A stretch of 64,000 nucleotides of DNA from Amblyomma americanum (Eukaryota > Arthropoda > Arachnida > Ixodida > Ixodidae). Shown here in pieces: positions 1 to 8,446 of this stretch (the stretch's first letter is position 1; each line of letters begins with the position of its first letter). The notes below the pieces were generated by a model. The model was not told the origin of the DNA, did not search any database, and worked only from the letters and a program-made list of their open reading frames with translations. Location: the NCBI RefSeq assembly GCF_052857255.1, contig NC_135498.1, positions 117,342,281-117,406,280 of the forward strand. Direction: 5' to 3'. The position numbers were made by a program, and so were the translations under genes.

Positions 1-170
1 GAACCAGCTGGGAGCCACGCTCGGGCATCGCAGGTTGAGACCGAGGTTATGGCCGTGGCGTCGATGTGGGACCCGAACGCCTATGGTTGTGCCCTGGTTT
101 TCGCTGGACGAGTCTGAGTAGTGCGTCCTCGGTAGTGCGGGCTCGGAAATGGGTCCACCACGATCTCGGA
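1..170 (-). pseudogene. Locus A first exon, copy 1 (cut at window start)
   Basis: This is the 5' part of the exon seen more completely at 33,812-34,038. On the minus strand it still reads RTHYSDSSSE, the signature shared with loci B and C. The codon where B has its ATG is GTG here. Sequence around 130-147 differs from the right-hand copy and changes the residues just before the signature. The rest of the exon is off the window. I call it a pseudogene exon because it has no usable initiation codon and the other copy is frameshifted. Confidence 0.6.
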
Positions 171-279
171 CGCTCTGACCACGGCTGGACGCGGCAGGTC
201 GGATCACTGAATCGACGGCTGGCGTGGATCTAGGCGTTAGGGCTAGCGGCCGCCGGTGATGAGAGCCCTACAACGTACG

Positions 280-480
280 TCCGTTTCAGGCTGCGTCAAA
301 ATCGAAAATGGCGACCGAGCCCTATCTCAATTTTTTTAAACGTTGCCCTCTCTGCTCTCGAAGCTTCGTCACGCGCACACGCGAATCCGCGAGACATCAT
401 TGGATTGGACACCAGGGCGTGCCTTGCAGTCAATGGCAGTGGCGCTGGCCAATGCCTTCCGAGTGTTTGCTATTGGTTGA
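280..480 (-). promoter_or_regulatory. Putative locus A promoter: YY1-like box and CCAAT boxes (copy 1)
   Basis: On the plus strand AAAATGGCGAC lies at 305-315, matching the YY1-type AANATGGCG core that is common near transcription starts. It is followed by several ATTGG/CCAAT elements at roughly 400-475. The same box is found upstream of locus B's first exon. Its position just 5' of a minus-strand first exon suggests a TATA-less promoter or 5' UTR. Function is inferred from conservation between paralogues; no transcript evidence is available. Confidence 0.45.
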
Positions 481-494
481 AAATTGGAAAATTT

Positions 495-777
495 GTTTTT
501 TTTGGGGGAAAGGACATATCGCAGTATCTTTCTCACATATCGGCTGACATCTGAACCGCCCCTTAAGGGAGCGGATAGAGGAGAGACAGAGAAAAAAGGA
601 AAAAAGAAGTGACGTAGTGGAGGGCTCCGGAATAATTTCGACCACCTCGGGATCTTTAAACTGACATCGCACAGCACACGGGCGCCTTAACGTTTCGCCT
701 CCATCGAAACCTGGTCGCCGCGGTCGGGTTCGAACCCGGATACTCCGGATCATAACCACTGAGCCACCGCGGCGGCT
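495..777 (-). mobile_element. Ruka-like tRNA-derived SINE
   Basis: In minus orientation the tRNA-like head lies at the right (about 715-777) with a B box GGTTCGAACCC and the GCCGCGGTGGCTCAGTGG A-box region. The body has the conserved CGCACAGCACACGGGCGCC and GGAATAATTTCGACCACCT blocks, and the pyrimidine-rich and tail part lies at the left. The copy is shared with 34,358-34,643, so it pre-dates the duplication. Confidence 0.8.
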
Positions 778-1064
778 CCGCACGAATCTGCTTCACTGCA
801 GTTCTACATGGATGACCAGTAAACGTCGGGTGTCGAAATAGAATGCGGTGCATTTTTGGTTTTGAACAACCTTATGAGTACCTGTCAGTCGCCCCTTGTG
901 TCCTGGCCAAACCCCCACAATGATCTTCTTGAGGACACCACCACCTTGCCCGCTGTCCTGTTTAACTTTCGGTGGTGACCTATCGCCATCATTTGTATGT
1001 GCATTGTGCTTGCTTAGCCTACGTGCCAGTCTTACTTTCTATGGTTTTGTTTAAAGTCAGATTT

Positions 1065-1255
1065 GTGAATTTAGTGCAGAAAGCGTTAAAGGAAGCAGCG
1101 CCACACACTGAAGCGGCGGAATCAAAAATGAAGACGCGCTTTTTCCCAATTGGTATACTTTGCCGATTGGGCAAAAGCGCGTCTTCATTTTTAATTCCGC
1201 CGCTTCTGTGTGTGGTGCTGCGTCCTTTAACTCTTTCTGCACCAATTTCAGAAAC
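1065..1255. repeat. Fold-back (inverted repeat) element
   Basis: Two arms of roughly 80 bp are near-perfect inverted repeats. The left arm runs from about 1,075 to 1,158 and the right arm from about 1,165 to 1,250, around a short centre containing GGTATACTTTGCC. The arms carry AAGACGCGCTTTT and its complement. There is no coding capacity. It could be a MITE-like or fold-back element. The centre sequence recurs at about 1,418-1,437, beyond a truncated SINE. The same structure is present in copy 2 at 34,933-35,118. Confidence 0.75.
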
Positions 1256-1277
1256 CCAACTTTGGGCTTTTGATCAA

Positions 1278-1420
1278 TGGTAGTCCTACACTACGCCACC
1301 TCTTTCTTGTCTTATTCTCTTAGTCCCTCCTTTATCCCTTCTCTTACGGCGCGGTTCAGGTATCCGCCGATACGTGATCGATATGCGCCATTTCTTTCCC
1401 ACCAAAACCAATTTATTTTG
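1278..1420 (+). mobile_element. 5'-truncated Ruka-like SINE
   Basis: Only the distal part of the SINE is present: the CACTACGCCACCTCTTTCTT block, the pyrimidine-rich stretch, the ACGGCGCGGTTCAGGT block and the CCAATTTATT tail. The tRNA head is missing. It is shared with 35,140-35,285. Confidence 0.7.
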
Positions 1421-1439
1421 CCCAATCGGCAAAGTATAC

Positions 1440-1760
1440 ACCCGCCCGGGTGGCTCAGAGGTTAGGGCGCTCGGCTACTAATTTCGGAGTTCCCGGGTTC
1501 GAACCCGACCGCGGCGGCTGCATTTTTATGGACGCAAAACGCTAAGGGGCTCGTGTGCTGTGCGATGTCAGTGCACGTTAGAAATCTTCTGGTAGTAGAA
1601 ATTATTCCGGAGCCCCCCACAACCGCACATCATTCTTCCTTTCTTCCTTCACTTCCTCCTTTATCCATTTCCTTACTGCGCGCATCAGGTGTCCAGCGAT
1701 ATATGAGACAGATACTCCGCCATTTCCTTTCCCCAAAATGCAAATATATTATCATTATAG
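1440..1760 (+). mobile_element. Ruka-like SINE, near full length
   Basis: The tRNA-like head begins at about 1,440 with an A-box region GGTGGCTCAGAGGTTAGGG and a B box GGTTCGAACCC near 1,497. The conserved body and pyrimidine-rich part follow, with an AT-rich ATTATCATTAT tail. The head lies directly after a repeat of the fold-back element's centre. It is shared with 35,305-35,625. Confidence 0.85.
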
Positions 1761-1769
1761 GACATTATC

Positions 1770-2560
1770 GTAGGGCAGGTGTAGTGCGTCTGGAGACCTT
1801 AGCACTCAGCGGGTGCTTTTTCATGAACCGAAACTGGCATTCGAATTATGCGCAGCTTTTTTCAACAGTAAAGTGCTTAAATGGCTTGCTCCTGGGCATA
1901 CTCTGTGGCGGGATTGTAATACTTATAAGCCGACTGATGTTTCTGGCTCCTGATGAGCCCAAGAGTGGTATGATGTGAATTGTTTTTCATTATCCGCTCT
2001 TCCTCATTGGCGGAAGCGACGGCACGAAGGGTGGGAAGTTGCAAAAGATGGAATCGATAAGGGAAGGAATCGTTATATTATACCGACCCATCTTGTCATA
2101 TGTGCTTTCTGGCACTCTTGTGTTCGCTCTAAGACAAGTAGGGCTCGCGCAGATTTTTTTTCGTTTGACCGATAGACGGCAGCGCTTGTGCTGAATCACC
2201 CTTTTGAAGTCATTTTTTCGGGAAAAATGTCCGTCAGGGGGTTAATAACGGCTTAAGACAATAACCACAGCTTAAAACACGAGTGTGCTGACAACTTTGC
2301 GCGGCTGCGGACTGATCTGTGTTGTAACAGTTTAGCGTATTTTATTTTTCTTCGCTACACAAGCTTCCATCTCGGGTATCCGCACTGTCAGCCGAGAGCC
2401 GCCACCTACAGAGGTGATCTGTTAAATCAAATGCATGGGTAGGACCCTTAGACCGGGCAACCCTTCACCGGTGAAAGTTCGTTGCAGCACAGACAATCGC
2501 CTCCCAGAGGTAGGAGGGATGGTTTGGTTTTGGTTTTTTGGAAGGGAGCGTACGGATGGC
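1770..2560. other. Unassigned intergenic sequence
   Basis: I see no convincing coding region. There is an AT-rich, probably old, repetitive stretch near 2,130-2,260 and a CTCCCAGAGGTAGGAGG dyad near 2,500. The span is conserved in copy 2 at about 35,640-36,460 with small indels. Confidence 0.4.
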
Positions 2561-2775
2561 CTGCCACTATGGTGAAGTTAAAGTACATGCATAAGTAGTC
2601 TGCGATGCGCGCTGCCCGCTTGGCACGGCAGTCTCAGCGACGGTGTAGTTATCTGCAGTGCAGTGAAGTAGCAGCGTTTTCAGGCGCAGTCGTCTGGTAC
2701 CACACAATACGCAGACGCAGTCGTCTGGTATGGCTGTCCTCTCGGGGCGTCTGCTCGGCCAGTCCGGCGACGACG

Positions 2776-3076
2776 TCAACGCTGTGGCCGCGTGCATATG
2801 GTGGAAGGTGGTGCTTTCCTGCTGCTCCGTTGGGGGTGAACCGTGGCGCCTTCGCTCTGGGTGATGTTGGCAGCCCTGGTGGCGTGCTCCGGCTTTACGG
2901 GCGCCAGTTCAGGCTGCTCCTCGCCGGGGGCTGTCACGGTGAGCGCCACCAGGGCGACCACAGCCATCATTGCGGCGACTGCACTCACGCGGCACAGCTG
3001 GGCCTTCCTGCGTGCCGTACGCCATCGTACGACGGTTACAGAAACGCGCGATAGAGGGCGCTGGCAGTAACGGACA
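2776..3076 (-). CDS. Locus C transmembrane exon (copy 1), family unknown
   Basis: The minus-strand open frame reads a basic stretch (RWRTARRKAQ), then a hydrophobic segment AVAAMMAVVALVALTV, then a polar region with two sequons (NIT and, in copy 2, NAT). That order fits a single-pass type II membrane protein with a short cytosolic N-terminus. It aligns with the locus B exon at 20,835-21,199 in its basic stretch, hydrophobic core and downstream sequon. A candidate acceptor (AACAG before 3,076) has the same phase as the candidate in locus B. The frame stops near 2,776 and I see no strong donor. The first exon would be at 6,719-6,906. Boundaries are tentative. Confidence 0.45.
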
Positions 3077-3275
3077 CTGTTAGTAGCGGGAACCGGTAGT
3101 AGCTGTCAATTTATGGACAGGCACGGCTAGTCACGGGCACTGCTCTAAGCGGAATCTGGTAGTAGTGGACACTTGTAGTAGCGGACACTGCTACTAGACG
3201 ACATTGCAATTGGCGTACAGTGCTACTTGCGGACGCTGCTAAAAACGAGTACTGCTAGAAACGGGAACTGAGGCT
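3066..3275. repeat. Degenerate minisatellite
   Basis: About ten diverged copies of a roughly 20-bp unit resembling CGGACACTGCTAGTAG follow one another directly upstream of the locus C transmembrane exon, in what would be its intron. Copy 2 has the same array at 38,099-38,310 with different point changes. Confidence 0.6.
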
Positions 3276-3469
3276 AGTGACGCACAACGGTAATAGGGGT
3301 ACGGTCTTTAGCGTTTGTCCCGTGTGTAGTCCTGTCGTACCTTCGCGCTTTGAATTTTCTGAGCGGGCCGATAGTCATCTTCCCAATGACACTACAATCG
3401 GCAGGGCCTGGCCCATGGAATGCATGGACGAAAAGGGAAGACATGGAGCAGAGGAATGACGAAATCAAT

Positions 3470-3560
3470 TCTAAATTGTAGGGTTTAACGTCCCGAAGCG
3501 GCGCATGGACTGAGGGACGCCGTATTGGAAGGCTCCACCTGAGGTTTCTAACGTGCCATC
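3470..3560 (-). mobile_element. SINE fragment (TTTAACGTCCCGAA type)
   Basis: This short block has GGGTTTAACGTCCCGAA and GGACGCCGTATTGGAAGGCTC. On the other strand it resembles the tail of the second SINE family seen at 31,030-31,235. The rest of the element is not recognisable. It is shared with 38,490-38,575. Confidence 0.5.
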
Positions 3561-4639
3561 ACCAAGTGGGGTATCAGTAAGGCTCTGTTGCGGCAATGAA
3601 AACAACACTCCTTCATAGCTGAGTTTACTTCTACGAGGTAGAAGAGTGTTTTCTGCGATACCGTCAAAAAATAAACCAAGCATGACGGAGAATATTTGCG
3701 CGTGGCTGGCCGACGACTGCCAGCGCTGGCAGTGGGGTGCACGACCTGCTGACTTGTAGAGAAAAGGAAACCTCTCTGGCTTACAAAAGCATTCTAAGCT
3801 GCATTTTTATGGACGGCCGTTTCACACCCGGTCGCACACTCCTCAAGAGCCATTTGTGGTCCTCGCTCACGCATGCAGCTTCGATAAAAAAGCACATGCT
3901 TAATTCACGATGGCTGTCCGGAGGTCTTCCGCTGCCCCAGCAGCGTGAGAGCGCTATAGCACTTTGCGAAGCAGATGATAATGGCGTATACACCGTTCTA
4001 TCGGGTTCGCCCAGGTATCAGAAACAACCATGGGGTGGACTGTTGCGAACAGGTGTGGAGAGCTTGCCAGGGGCCTACAGAAAGCAGTCCAGGCAGCAGT
4101 GTGGCGATGCGCCGGCAGCGCTTGGCGAAAATAAGTGATTTTTTTAATAGGAGGAAGAAAGTCGTTGCCATTTTCTTCAACTCGCCTGTGGCAAACAGTT
4201 TCGAACGCCTGCTCTGAAATCCACACAACAGAACAACACAACACGACTGCTCTATGACGTATGAGGCTTACGCACGCTATCGTAACAGCCCGCGAGCCAG
4301 GTGCCGCTGGGATCCTTGTAGAATATGACGGCGTCATTTAACCTGTTCGTGAAAGGGTCTGTGCCACCATAACAGTATGCGAGAGTGGATTGTCACCAAA
4401 TGCGCTGCGCCAGGGCAACGCTCCATGTCTTGGGCAAAGAGGCTGGCAGAGCCGGGGGCCGCTCCTGGCACATGGCCAGCTCATCATACATGGTCAGCCG
4501 TTGGAACATGCCAGCTGCGTGCGCACGGAGAGTACACACTTAAGCGGGTACCAGGAAGCGCTGACACAGTTGCAGATATCTGGTGTTTATTGGCGGTGTG
4601 CACGACTGATTTGCAGAATTAGTCGCATTATCGGCAGCC
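3561..4639. other. Unassigned sequence in presumed locus C intron
   Basis: It contains only short open frames that are not conserved in frame in copy 2. Copy 2 (38,576-39,310) lacks a stretch of several hundred bases present here at about 3,830-4,200. I see no transposon hallmark on that stretch. Confidence 0.4.
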
Positions 4640-4724
4640 GCGCTTAGATGGAGGCCAAACGGAAAAGGCGCCCGTGTGCTGAGCGATGTCAGTGCACGTC
4701 AAAGATCCGCAGGTGGTGGAAATT
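4640..4724 (+). mobile_element. Ruka-like SINE, left part, split by a LINE
   Basis: This is the SINE body up to AGGTGGTGGAAATT, where a LINE tail begins. The element resumes at 5,896. Copy 2 has the two halves joined at 39,315-39,500, showing the state before insertion. Confidence 0.75.
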
Positions 4725-5895
4725 GTTGTTGTTGTTGTTAGCCTATCAAAACATGCACATACCCACACTGGGGGATCGGCCAAGAATCGGGTGGCTATTC
4801 ACCTGAACGAAGTTAACAAAAAGGAAAAGCACGTGGGAGCATAACACCGGTGAATTTTTCGTCATGAACAAAAAAGGGATGAGTGTTTAGATTTTAAAAT
4901 TTTAAGAATAATAATAAAGAGAGTGATTAAATATTAATGATTTATTCAAAATGTAATAATTGATAGAAAAGAAAAGGTTGAAACACTTAGCAAGGCTGTC
5001 GGTGAGATTCTATCAGGAAATTTTGAACAGCGGTGCAAACAGATCTGTGGCTGAACCCAAACGTGGTGGCGCCAAATGATAGCAAGAGCGGGCTGCTCAA
5101 ACTAAGGCCAAGATGCTGCAAGGGCTCCTCCAGCAACCTTTTTCTCAGTGAGTTGAATCGGCGACAATACAGCCAAAAATGTTCAATAGATTCTGGCTCA
5201 CGGCAAAATGCACAAAGGGGAGAGAGCGCCAAACCCGACTTGTGTAAATAGAAATTTAGAGGGGGGATGCGGCAGCGTAGCCTCGTCAGTGATACTTCAA
5301 GCTGCCGAGAGCAACAAATTTTCCTGTTCCAATAATATTTAAGGTGCTCATAATCCGCCGATGTTAAAAGTGATGTGTCTTGAGTGCTTAAAAACGCACG
5401 TCGCCGAAATCTCGATGCTGTAATGTAGGCTGTAGCCGGGATGATTGGCAACACGGGGCCGCTGAGGGAAGCCTTTGCGAGATTATCAGCAATCTCATTT
5501 ACTGTCACACTGCTGTGGCCGGGAACCCATACTAAATGAACAAGGCTCAAATGCGGAGGAAGTAGGGATAAGAAAGTTGATAAAATGGGACCGTCAACCT
5601 GTGCAGCGAGGGACGAACACAAAGATAAAGAATCAGTAATTACTGCAACTGCTGTAATAGAGGGGTCTAGCTTGCGTAGAGCAAGTACAACTGCTAGAAA
5701 CTCTGCTTGAAAAATAGGGGTGAAATCTGGAAGGCGCAGAGAAAAGGACCAGTCTAAATGGGAGCAAAATATTCCCACACCTGCTTTTACATTGCATTGC
5801 GATGCATCAGTGGCTATTGCTATATCGGTTGGTAGGGTCCTCAGATGATCTTCTAGAAGGCCATTTAGAATACTTGGTGGCCAAAGTTTTGCATA
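4725..5895 (-). mobile_element. 5'-truncated RNase H LINE, private to copy 1
   Basis: The 3' end lies at the left: a (CAA)n tail on the minus strand (4,725-4,740) preceded by a 3' UTR with the ATGTGCATGTTTTG and CCCAC..GGGGGATCGG motifs shared with the other LINEs here. The 5' end is truncated inside ORF2. An 8-bp target-site duplication, TGGAAATT, flanks it (4,717-4,724 and 5,896-5,903). Copy 2 has an empty site at 39,381-39,388. It interrupts a Ruka SINE in the presumed locus C intron. Confidence 0.9.
4987..5889 (-). CDS. LINE ORF2 C-terminus: RNase H and zinc-finger-like tail
   Basis: This is one uninterrupted frame from the truncation to the stop at 4,987. Reading it shows the four RNase H1-type acidic positions in order: TDAS, AEFLAVVLAL, TDSLS and NEIADNLA. 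A C-terminal CAFCREPESIEHFWLYC segment follows, the CxxC..H..C element usual after RNase H in I-clade non-LTR elements. RT and endonuclease are absent because of 5' truncation, so this copy cannot move by itself. The open frame over about 300 codons implies a recent insertion, in line with its presence in only one duplication copy. Confidence 0.85.
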   Translation of the reverse strand, partial: KLWPPSILNGLLEDHLRTLPTDIAIATDASQCNVKAGVGIFCSHLDWSFSLRLPDFTPIFQAEFLAVVLALRKLDPSITAVAVITDSLSLCSSLAAQVDGPILSTFLSLLPPHLSLVHLVWVPGHSSVTVNEIADNLAKASLSGPVLPIIPATAYITASRFRRRAFLSTQDTSLLTSADYEHLKYYWNRKICCSRQLEVSLTRLRCRIPPLNFYLHKSGLALSPLCAFCREPESIEHFWLYCRRFNSLRKRLLEEPLQHLGLSLSSPLLLSFGATTFGFSHRSVCTAVQNFLIESHRQPC

Positions 5896-6060
5896 TGGAA
5901 ATTATTCCGGAGACTTCCACTGCTGCACCTCTTTCTTACTTTCTTCTGCCACCCCCTCCTTCATCCGTTCTCCTACGGCTTAGTTCTGGTGTCCGCCGAG
6001 GTACGTGAAACAGTTACAGCGCCATTTCCTGTCCTCAAAAACCGATTTTCAGCTTTCACT
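5896..6060 (+). mobile_element. Ruka-like SINE, right part, split by a LINE
   Basis: This continues the SINE from 4,724. It carries GGAAATTATTCCGGAG, the pyrimidine-rich stretch, a degenerate GGTGTCCGCCGAGG block and a CAAAAACCGATTTTCAG end. It begins with the second copy of the LINE's target-site duplication. Confidence 0.75.
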
Positions 6061-6084
6061 TGCAAAGGCTAAATAAAACTGAAA

Positions 6085-6390
6085 ATTGTTTTTTTTTCGA
6101 GGAAATCAAATGGCGCCGTAATTGTTTCGCATATCTCGGTAAACACCCGAACCGCGTCATCAGGGAAAGAATAAAGGAGGGAGTGAAAGAAGAAATGAAG
6201 AAAGAAGTGCCATAGTGGTGGGCTCCGGAATAATTTCGACCACCTGGGGATCTTTAATTTGCACTCATATCGCACAGCACACGGGCACCTTAGCGTTTTG
6301 CCTCCATCGAAACGCTGCTGGCGTGGCAGGGTTCGAACACGGGAACTACGGATCAGTACCCGAGGGCGCAGAGCAACGCGGCGGTCGCAT
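6085..6390 (-). mobile_element. Ruka-like SINE, diverged
   Basis: The tail is at the left and the tRNA-like head at the right, with a B box GGGTTCGAACAC near 6,328. It is shared with 39,600-39,905. It lies tail to tail with the split SINE before it. Confidence 0.75.
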
Positions 6391-6397
6391 AGGGTAT

Positions 6398-6700
6398 AGA
6401 AAATTGGTTATCGGGAAAGCAAACATACAGCATGTCTTACGGTCGGTGGACACCTTGACCACGCTGCGGCGGAAGAGATGAAGGGAGTGAAAGAAGAGAA
6501 CGAGGCACCGTAATGGAGGCCCGCTGAATAATTTCGACCGCCTGGGTTTCGTCAGTGTGCTCTGACATTCCACAGAACACGGGTGCCTTTCGCGTTTTCA
6601 CCTCTGTAGAAACGGGGCCGCCGCGGCTGACATTGAACCTGCGTCTTCGAGCTGGGCAGCCGAATGCTCTAACCACTGAGCCATCACGGCGGCTGAGCCA
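6398..6700 (-). mobile_element. Ruka-related SINE, distinct subfamily
   Basis: The body plan matches Ruka, but with subfamily differences: CCGCTGAATAATTTCGACCG, TCTGACATTCCACAGAACAC and a CACCTCTGTAGAAACG block. The head at the right keeps an A-box region (CGCCGTGATGGCTCAGTGG) but its B box is degenerate. It ends about 20 bp from the splice donor of the locus C first exon. It is shared with 39,912-40,213. Confidence 0.7.
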
Positions 6701-6718
6701 AATATTTGGTCCACGTAC

Positions 6719-6906
6719 CTGCACGGGCATAGCGGGGTCCGGCTGGGGTGGTCTGTACGTAACGTCGTCGGGAGGCATGTACTGGGAACAGGCCGCCGCG
6801 TACTCCACCTCCGCGTACGGCGGCTCAAAGGCACCTTCGCTGAGGAGTCCGAGTAGTGCGTCCTGTTGAACGGTCCCAGGAACGGACCCACCATGACGAT
6901 GCACAT
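6719..6906 (-). pseudogene. Locus C first exon, copy 1 (frameshifted)
   Basis: The minus strand reads MCIVMVGPFLGPFNRTHYSDSS from an ATG at 6,906; the second Met, at 6,894, aligns with the Kozak-like start of locus B. After the signature a single missing base relative to copy 2 (CTCAGCGAAG against CTCCAGGGAAG) shifts the frame. The downstream peptide, equivalent to EPPYAEAEYVAACSQYMP in copy 2, is preserved in another frame. It ends at a strong donor, CAG then GTACGTGG, at 6,718. The N-terminal peptide is Pro/Ser/Tyr rich, fitting a cytosolic tail before a transmembrane exon. LINE sequence starts about 130 bp upstream. Confidence 0.6.
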
Positions 6907-7014
6907 TCTGGCCACGTCTGAAGGCCTGGCCGCTGTCTCTCGAACGTCGGGGTTGGCGGCTGCCGGAATCGGGAGACCTGCAGAGAGTGGTTCGCACTAG
7001 GGCGAGCGATGTTT

Positions 7015-7025
7015 AAACTGGCGAC
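7015..7025 (-). promoter_or_regulatory. Degenerate YY1-like box of locus C (copy 1)
   Basis: AAACTGGCGAC sits 109 bp upstream of the ATG at 6,906, almost the same spacing as AAAATGGCGA in locus B (105 bp). The core ATGG has become CTGG. LINE B's (CAA)n end begins about 10 bp beyond it, so any promoter sequence further upstream has been displaced by about 11 kb of retrotransposons. Confidence 0.4.
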
Positions 7026-7317
7026 TGGTTCTTGCTTGTTGTTGTTGTTGTTGTTGCCTGAAAGATGATGGCACATACCCATGGTGGGGGATTGGCAAGG
7101 GTTTGGTGCAGATCCAAACAGGGAAGGTCTAATCCAAGTGAATCTCAAACGGCTTATCAATTAAGATTGTGAGTGAAAAGGAAATCTTTAATTTGATTGA
7201 GCAGGAGGAAATCGAATTGGAAATCATGTAAACAAAGCGGTGCGAGAAGAATTACTAAATTTTGAGAATTGATAAGAAAGCAAATAATTTTGAGAGAGAA
7301 GAAAAGGTATCTAGAAG

Positions 7318-7875
7318 TTAACACACAAATCTACCGGTTGCAATGATATAGTTGTGGAGTAGCTGACACACCTGCCAAATGGCATGCCCTTTGACGGTTG
7401 CATTGAATGAGGGGAGGACGGGAAAAGTAAACCGCAGACCTAATTGAGCGAGAGGATTTACCAAAAACTGAATTCTCTGCCGTGCAAACCGCCGGCAGTA
7501 GTGGATGAAATGATCTATTGATTCAACGTCCCCGCATGACGCACATAGATTAGACGGCGTGAACGCCGAACGGCATAAGTATAAATTAAGGCGAGGAATC
7601 CTACAACGCAGCAGCGTCATAGAAACCTCACATTGTCTTGATGCGCAGCAACGTATATTCCATGGGAATTTCAAATGTTCGAAATCCGCTGTACCAAGGA
7701 TGGGCTCATGGCTCAGGTAATGGTGAATTTGGAAACGTTCATAACGGGACGTGGTCAGAAGTTTGAGGTTTGGAAAGCCCTGGGCAACAGGGCCATTGAT
7801 GGATAATTTCGCTAAGAAATCGACCATTGAATTTGAAGAAATGCCACAGAGTCCTGGGATACACTGAAAACACAC
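7318..7875 (-). CDS. LINE B ORF2 fragment: end of RNase H and C-terminal domain
   Basis: The frame covers the last RNase H block (NSMVDFLAKLS, with the usual Asp retained) and the C-terminal CASCGDVESIDHFIHYC element, then runs to a stop at 7,318. It is cut from the rest of RNase H by the SINE at 7,996-8,320 and a frame change near 7,880. The product is a transposon protein and non-functional as it stands. Confidence 0.75.
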   Translation of the reverse strand: MCFQCIPGLCGISSNSMVDFLAKLSINGPVAQGFPNLKLLTTSRYERFQIHHYLSHEPILGTADFEHLKFPWNIRCCASRQCEVSMTLLRCRIPRLNLYLCRSAFTPSNLCASCGDVESIDHFIHYCRRFARQRIQFLVNPLAQLGLRFTFPVLPSFNATVKGHAIWQVCQLLHNYIIATGRFVC

Positions 7876-7995
7876 CTCTAGGACATGACGTGGCCCAAAG
7901 TGCAGTAGGGATCAGTACAGGAGAGTATTTTGCGAGCTTTATAGTGCAGCCAAGACTGAGCGGCAGTCCGAGAGAATAATGACTTCATAAATATT

Positions 7996-8320
7996 ACTAA
8001 TAATAATAATAATAATAATTGGTTTTGGGGGAAAGGAAATGGCGCAGTATCTGTCTCATATATCATTGGACACCTGAACCGCGCCGTAAGGGAAGGGATA
8101 AAGGAGGGAGTGAAAGAAGAAAGGAAGAAGAGGTGCCGTAGTGGAGGGCTCCGGAATAATTTCGACCACCTGGGGATCTTTAACGTGCACTGACATCGCA
8201 CAGCACACGGGCGCCTTAGCGTTTTTCCTCCATAAAAACGCAGCCGCCGCGGTCGGGTTCGAACCCGGGAACTCCGGATCTGTAGTCGAGCGCCCTAACC
8301 ACTGAGCCGCCGCGGCGGGG
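7996..8320 (-). mobile_element. Ruka-like SINE private to copy 1, with TSD
   Basis: This is a full-length SINE. A (TAA)n tail lies at the left (7,997-8,020), followed by the pyrimidine-rich part, the conserved body and a tRNA head with B box GGTTCGAACCC near 8,256. It sits inside LINE B between imperfect 13-bp repeats, CTTCATAAATATT (7,983-7,995) and CTTGACAAATATT (8,321-8,333). Copy 2 has the undisturbed site CTTGATAAATATT at 41,478-41,490. Confidence 0.92.
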
Positions 8321-8446
8321 CTTGACAAATATTGCAGGGAACGTTTTGAAGGGCCAAACCAATAGCGAGAAATTCAGCAGTGAAAATTGGTGTATAATCA
8401 GGGATCCGGAGAGAATAACGCCAATCTAGTGTTTGTGGATAAACAC

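Noticed and set aside
1440..1515. tRNA-like sequences with perfect B boxes (also 8,240-8,320, 54,000-54,075, 60,780-60,865)
   Set aside because: The heads are continuous with SINE bodies or lack a matching acceptor stem, so they are tRNA-derived SINE promoters or relics, not tRNA genes.
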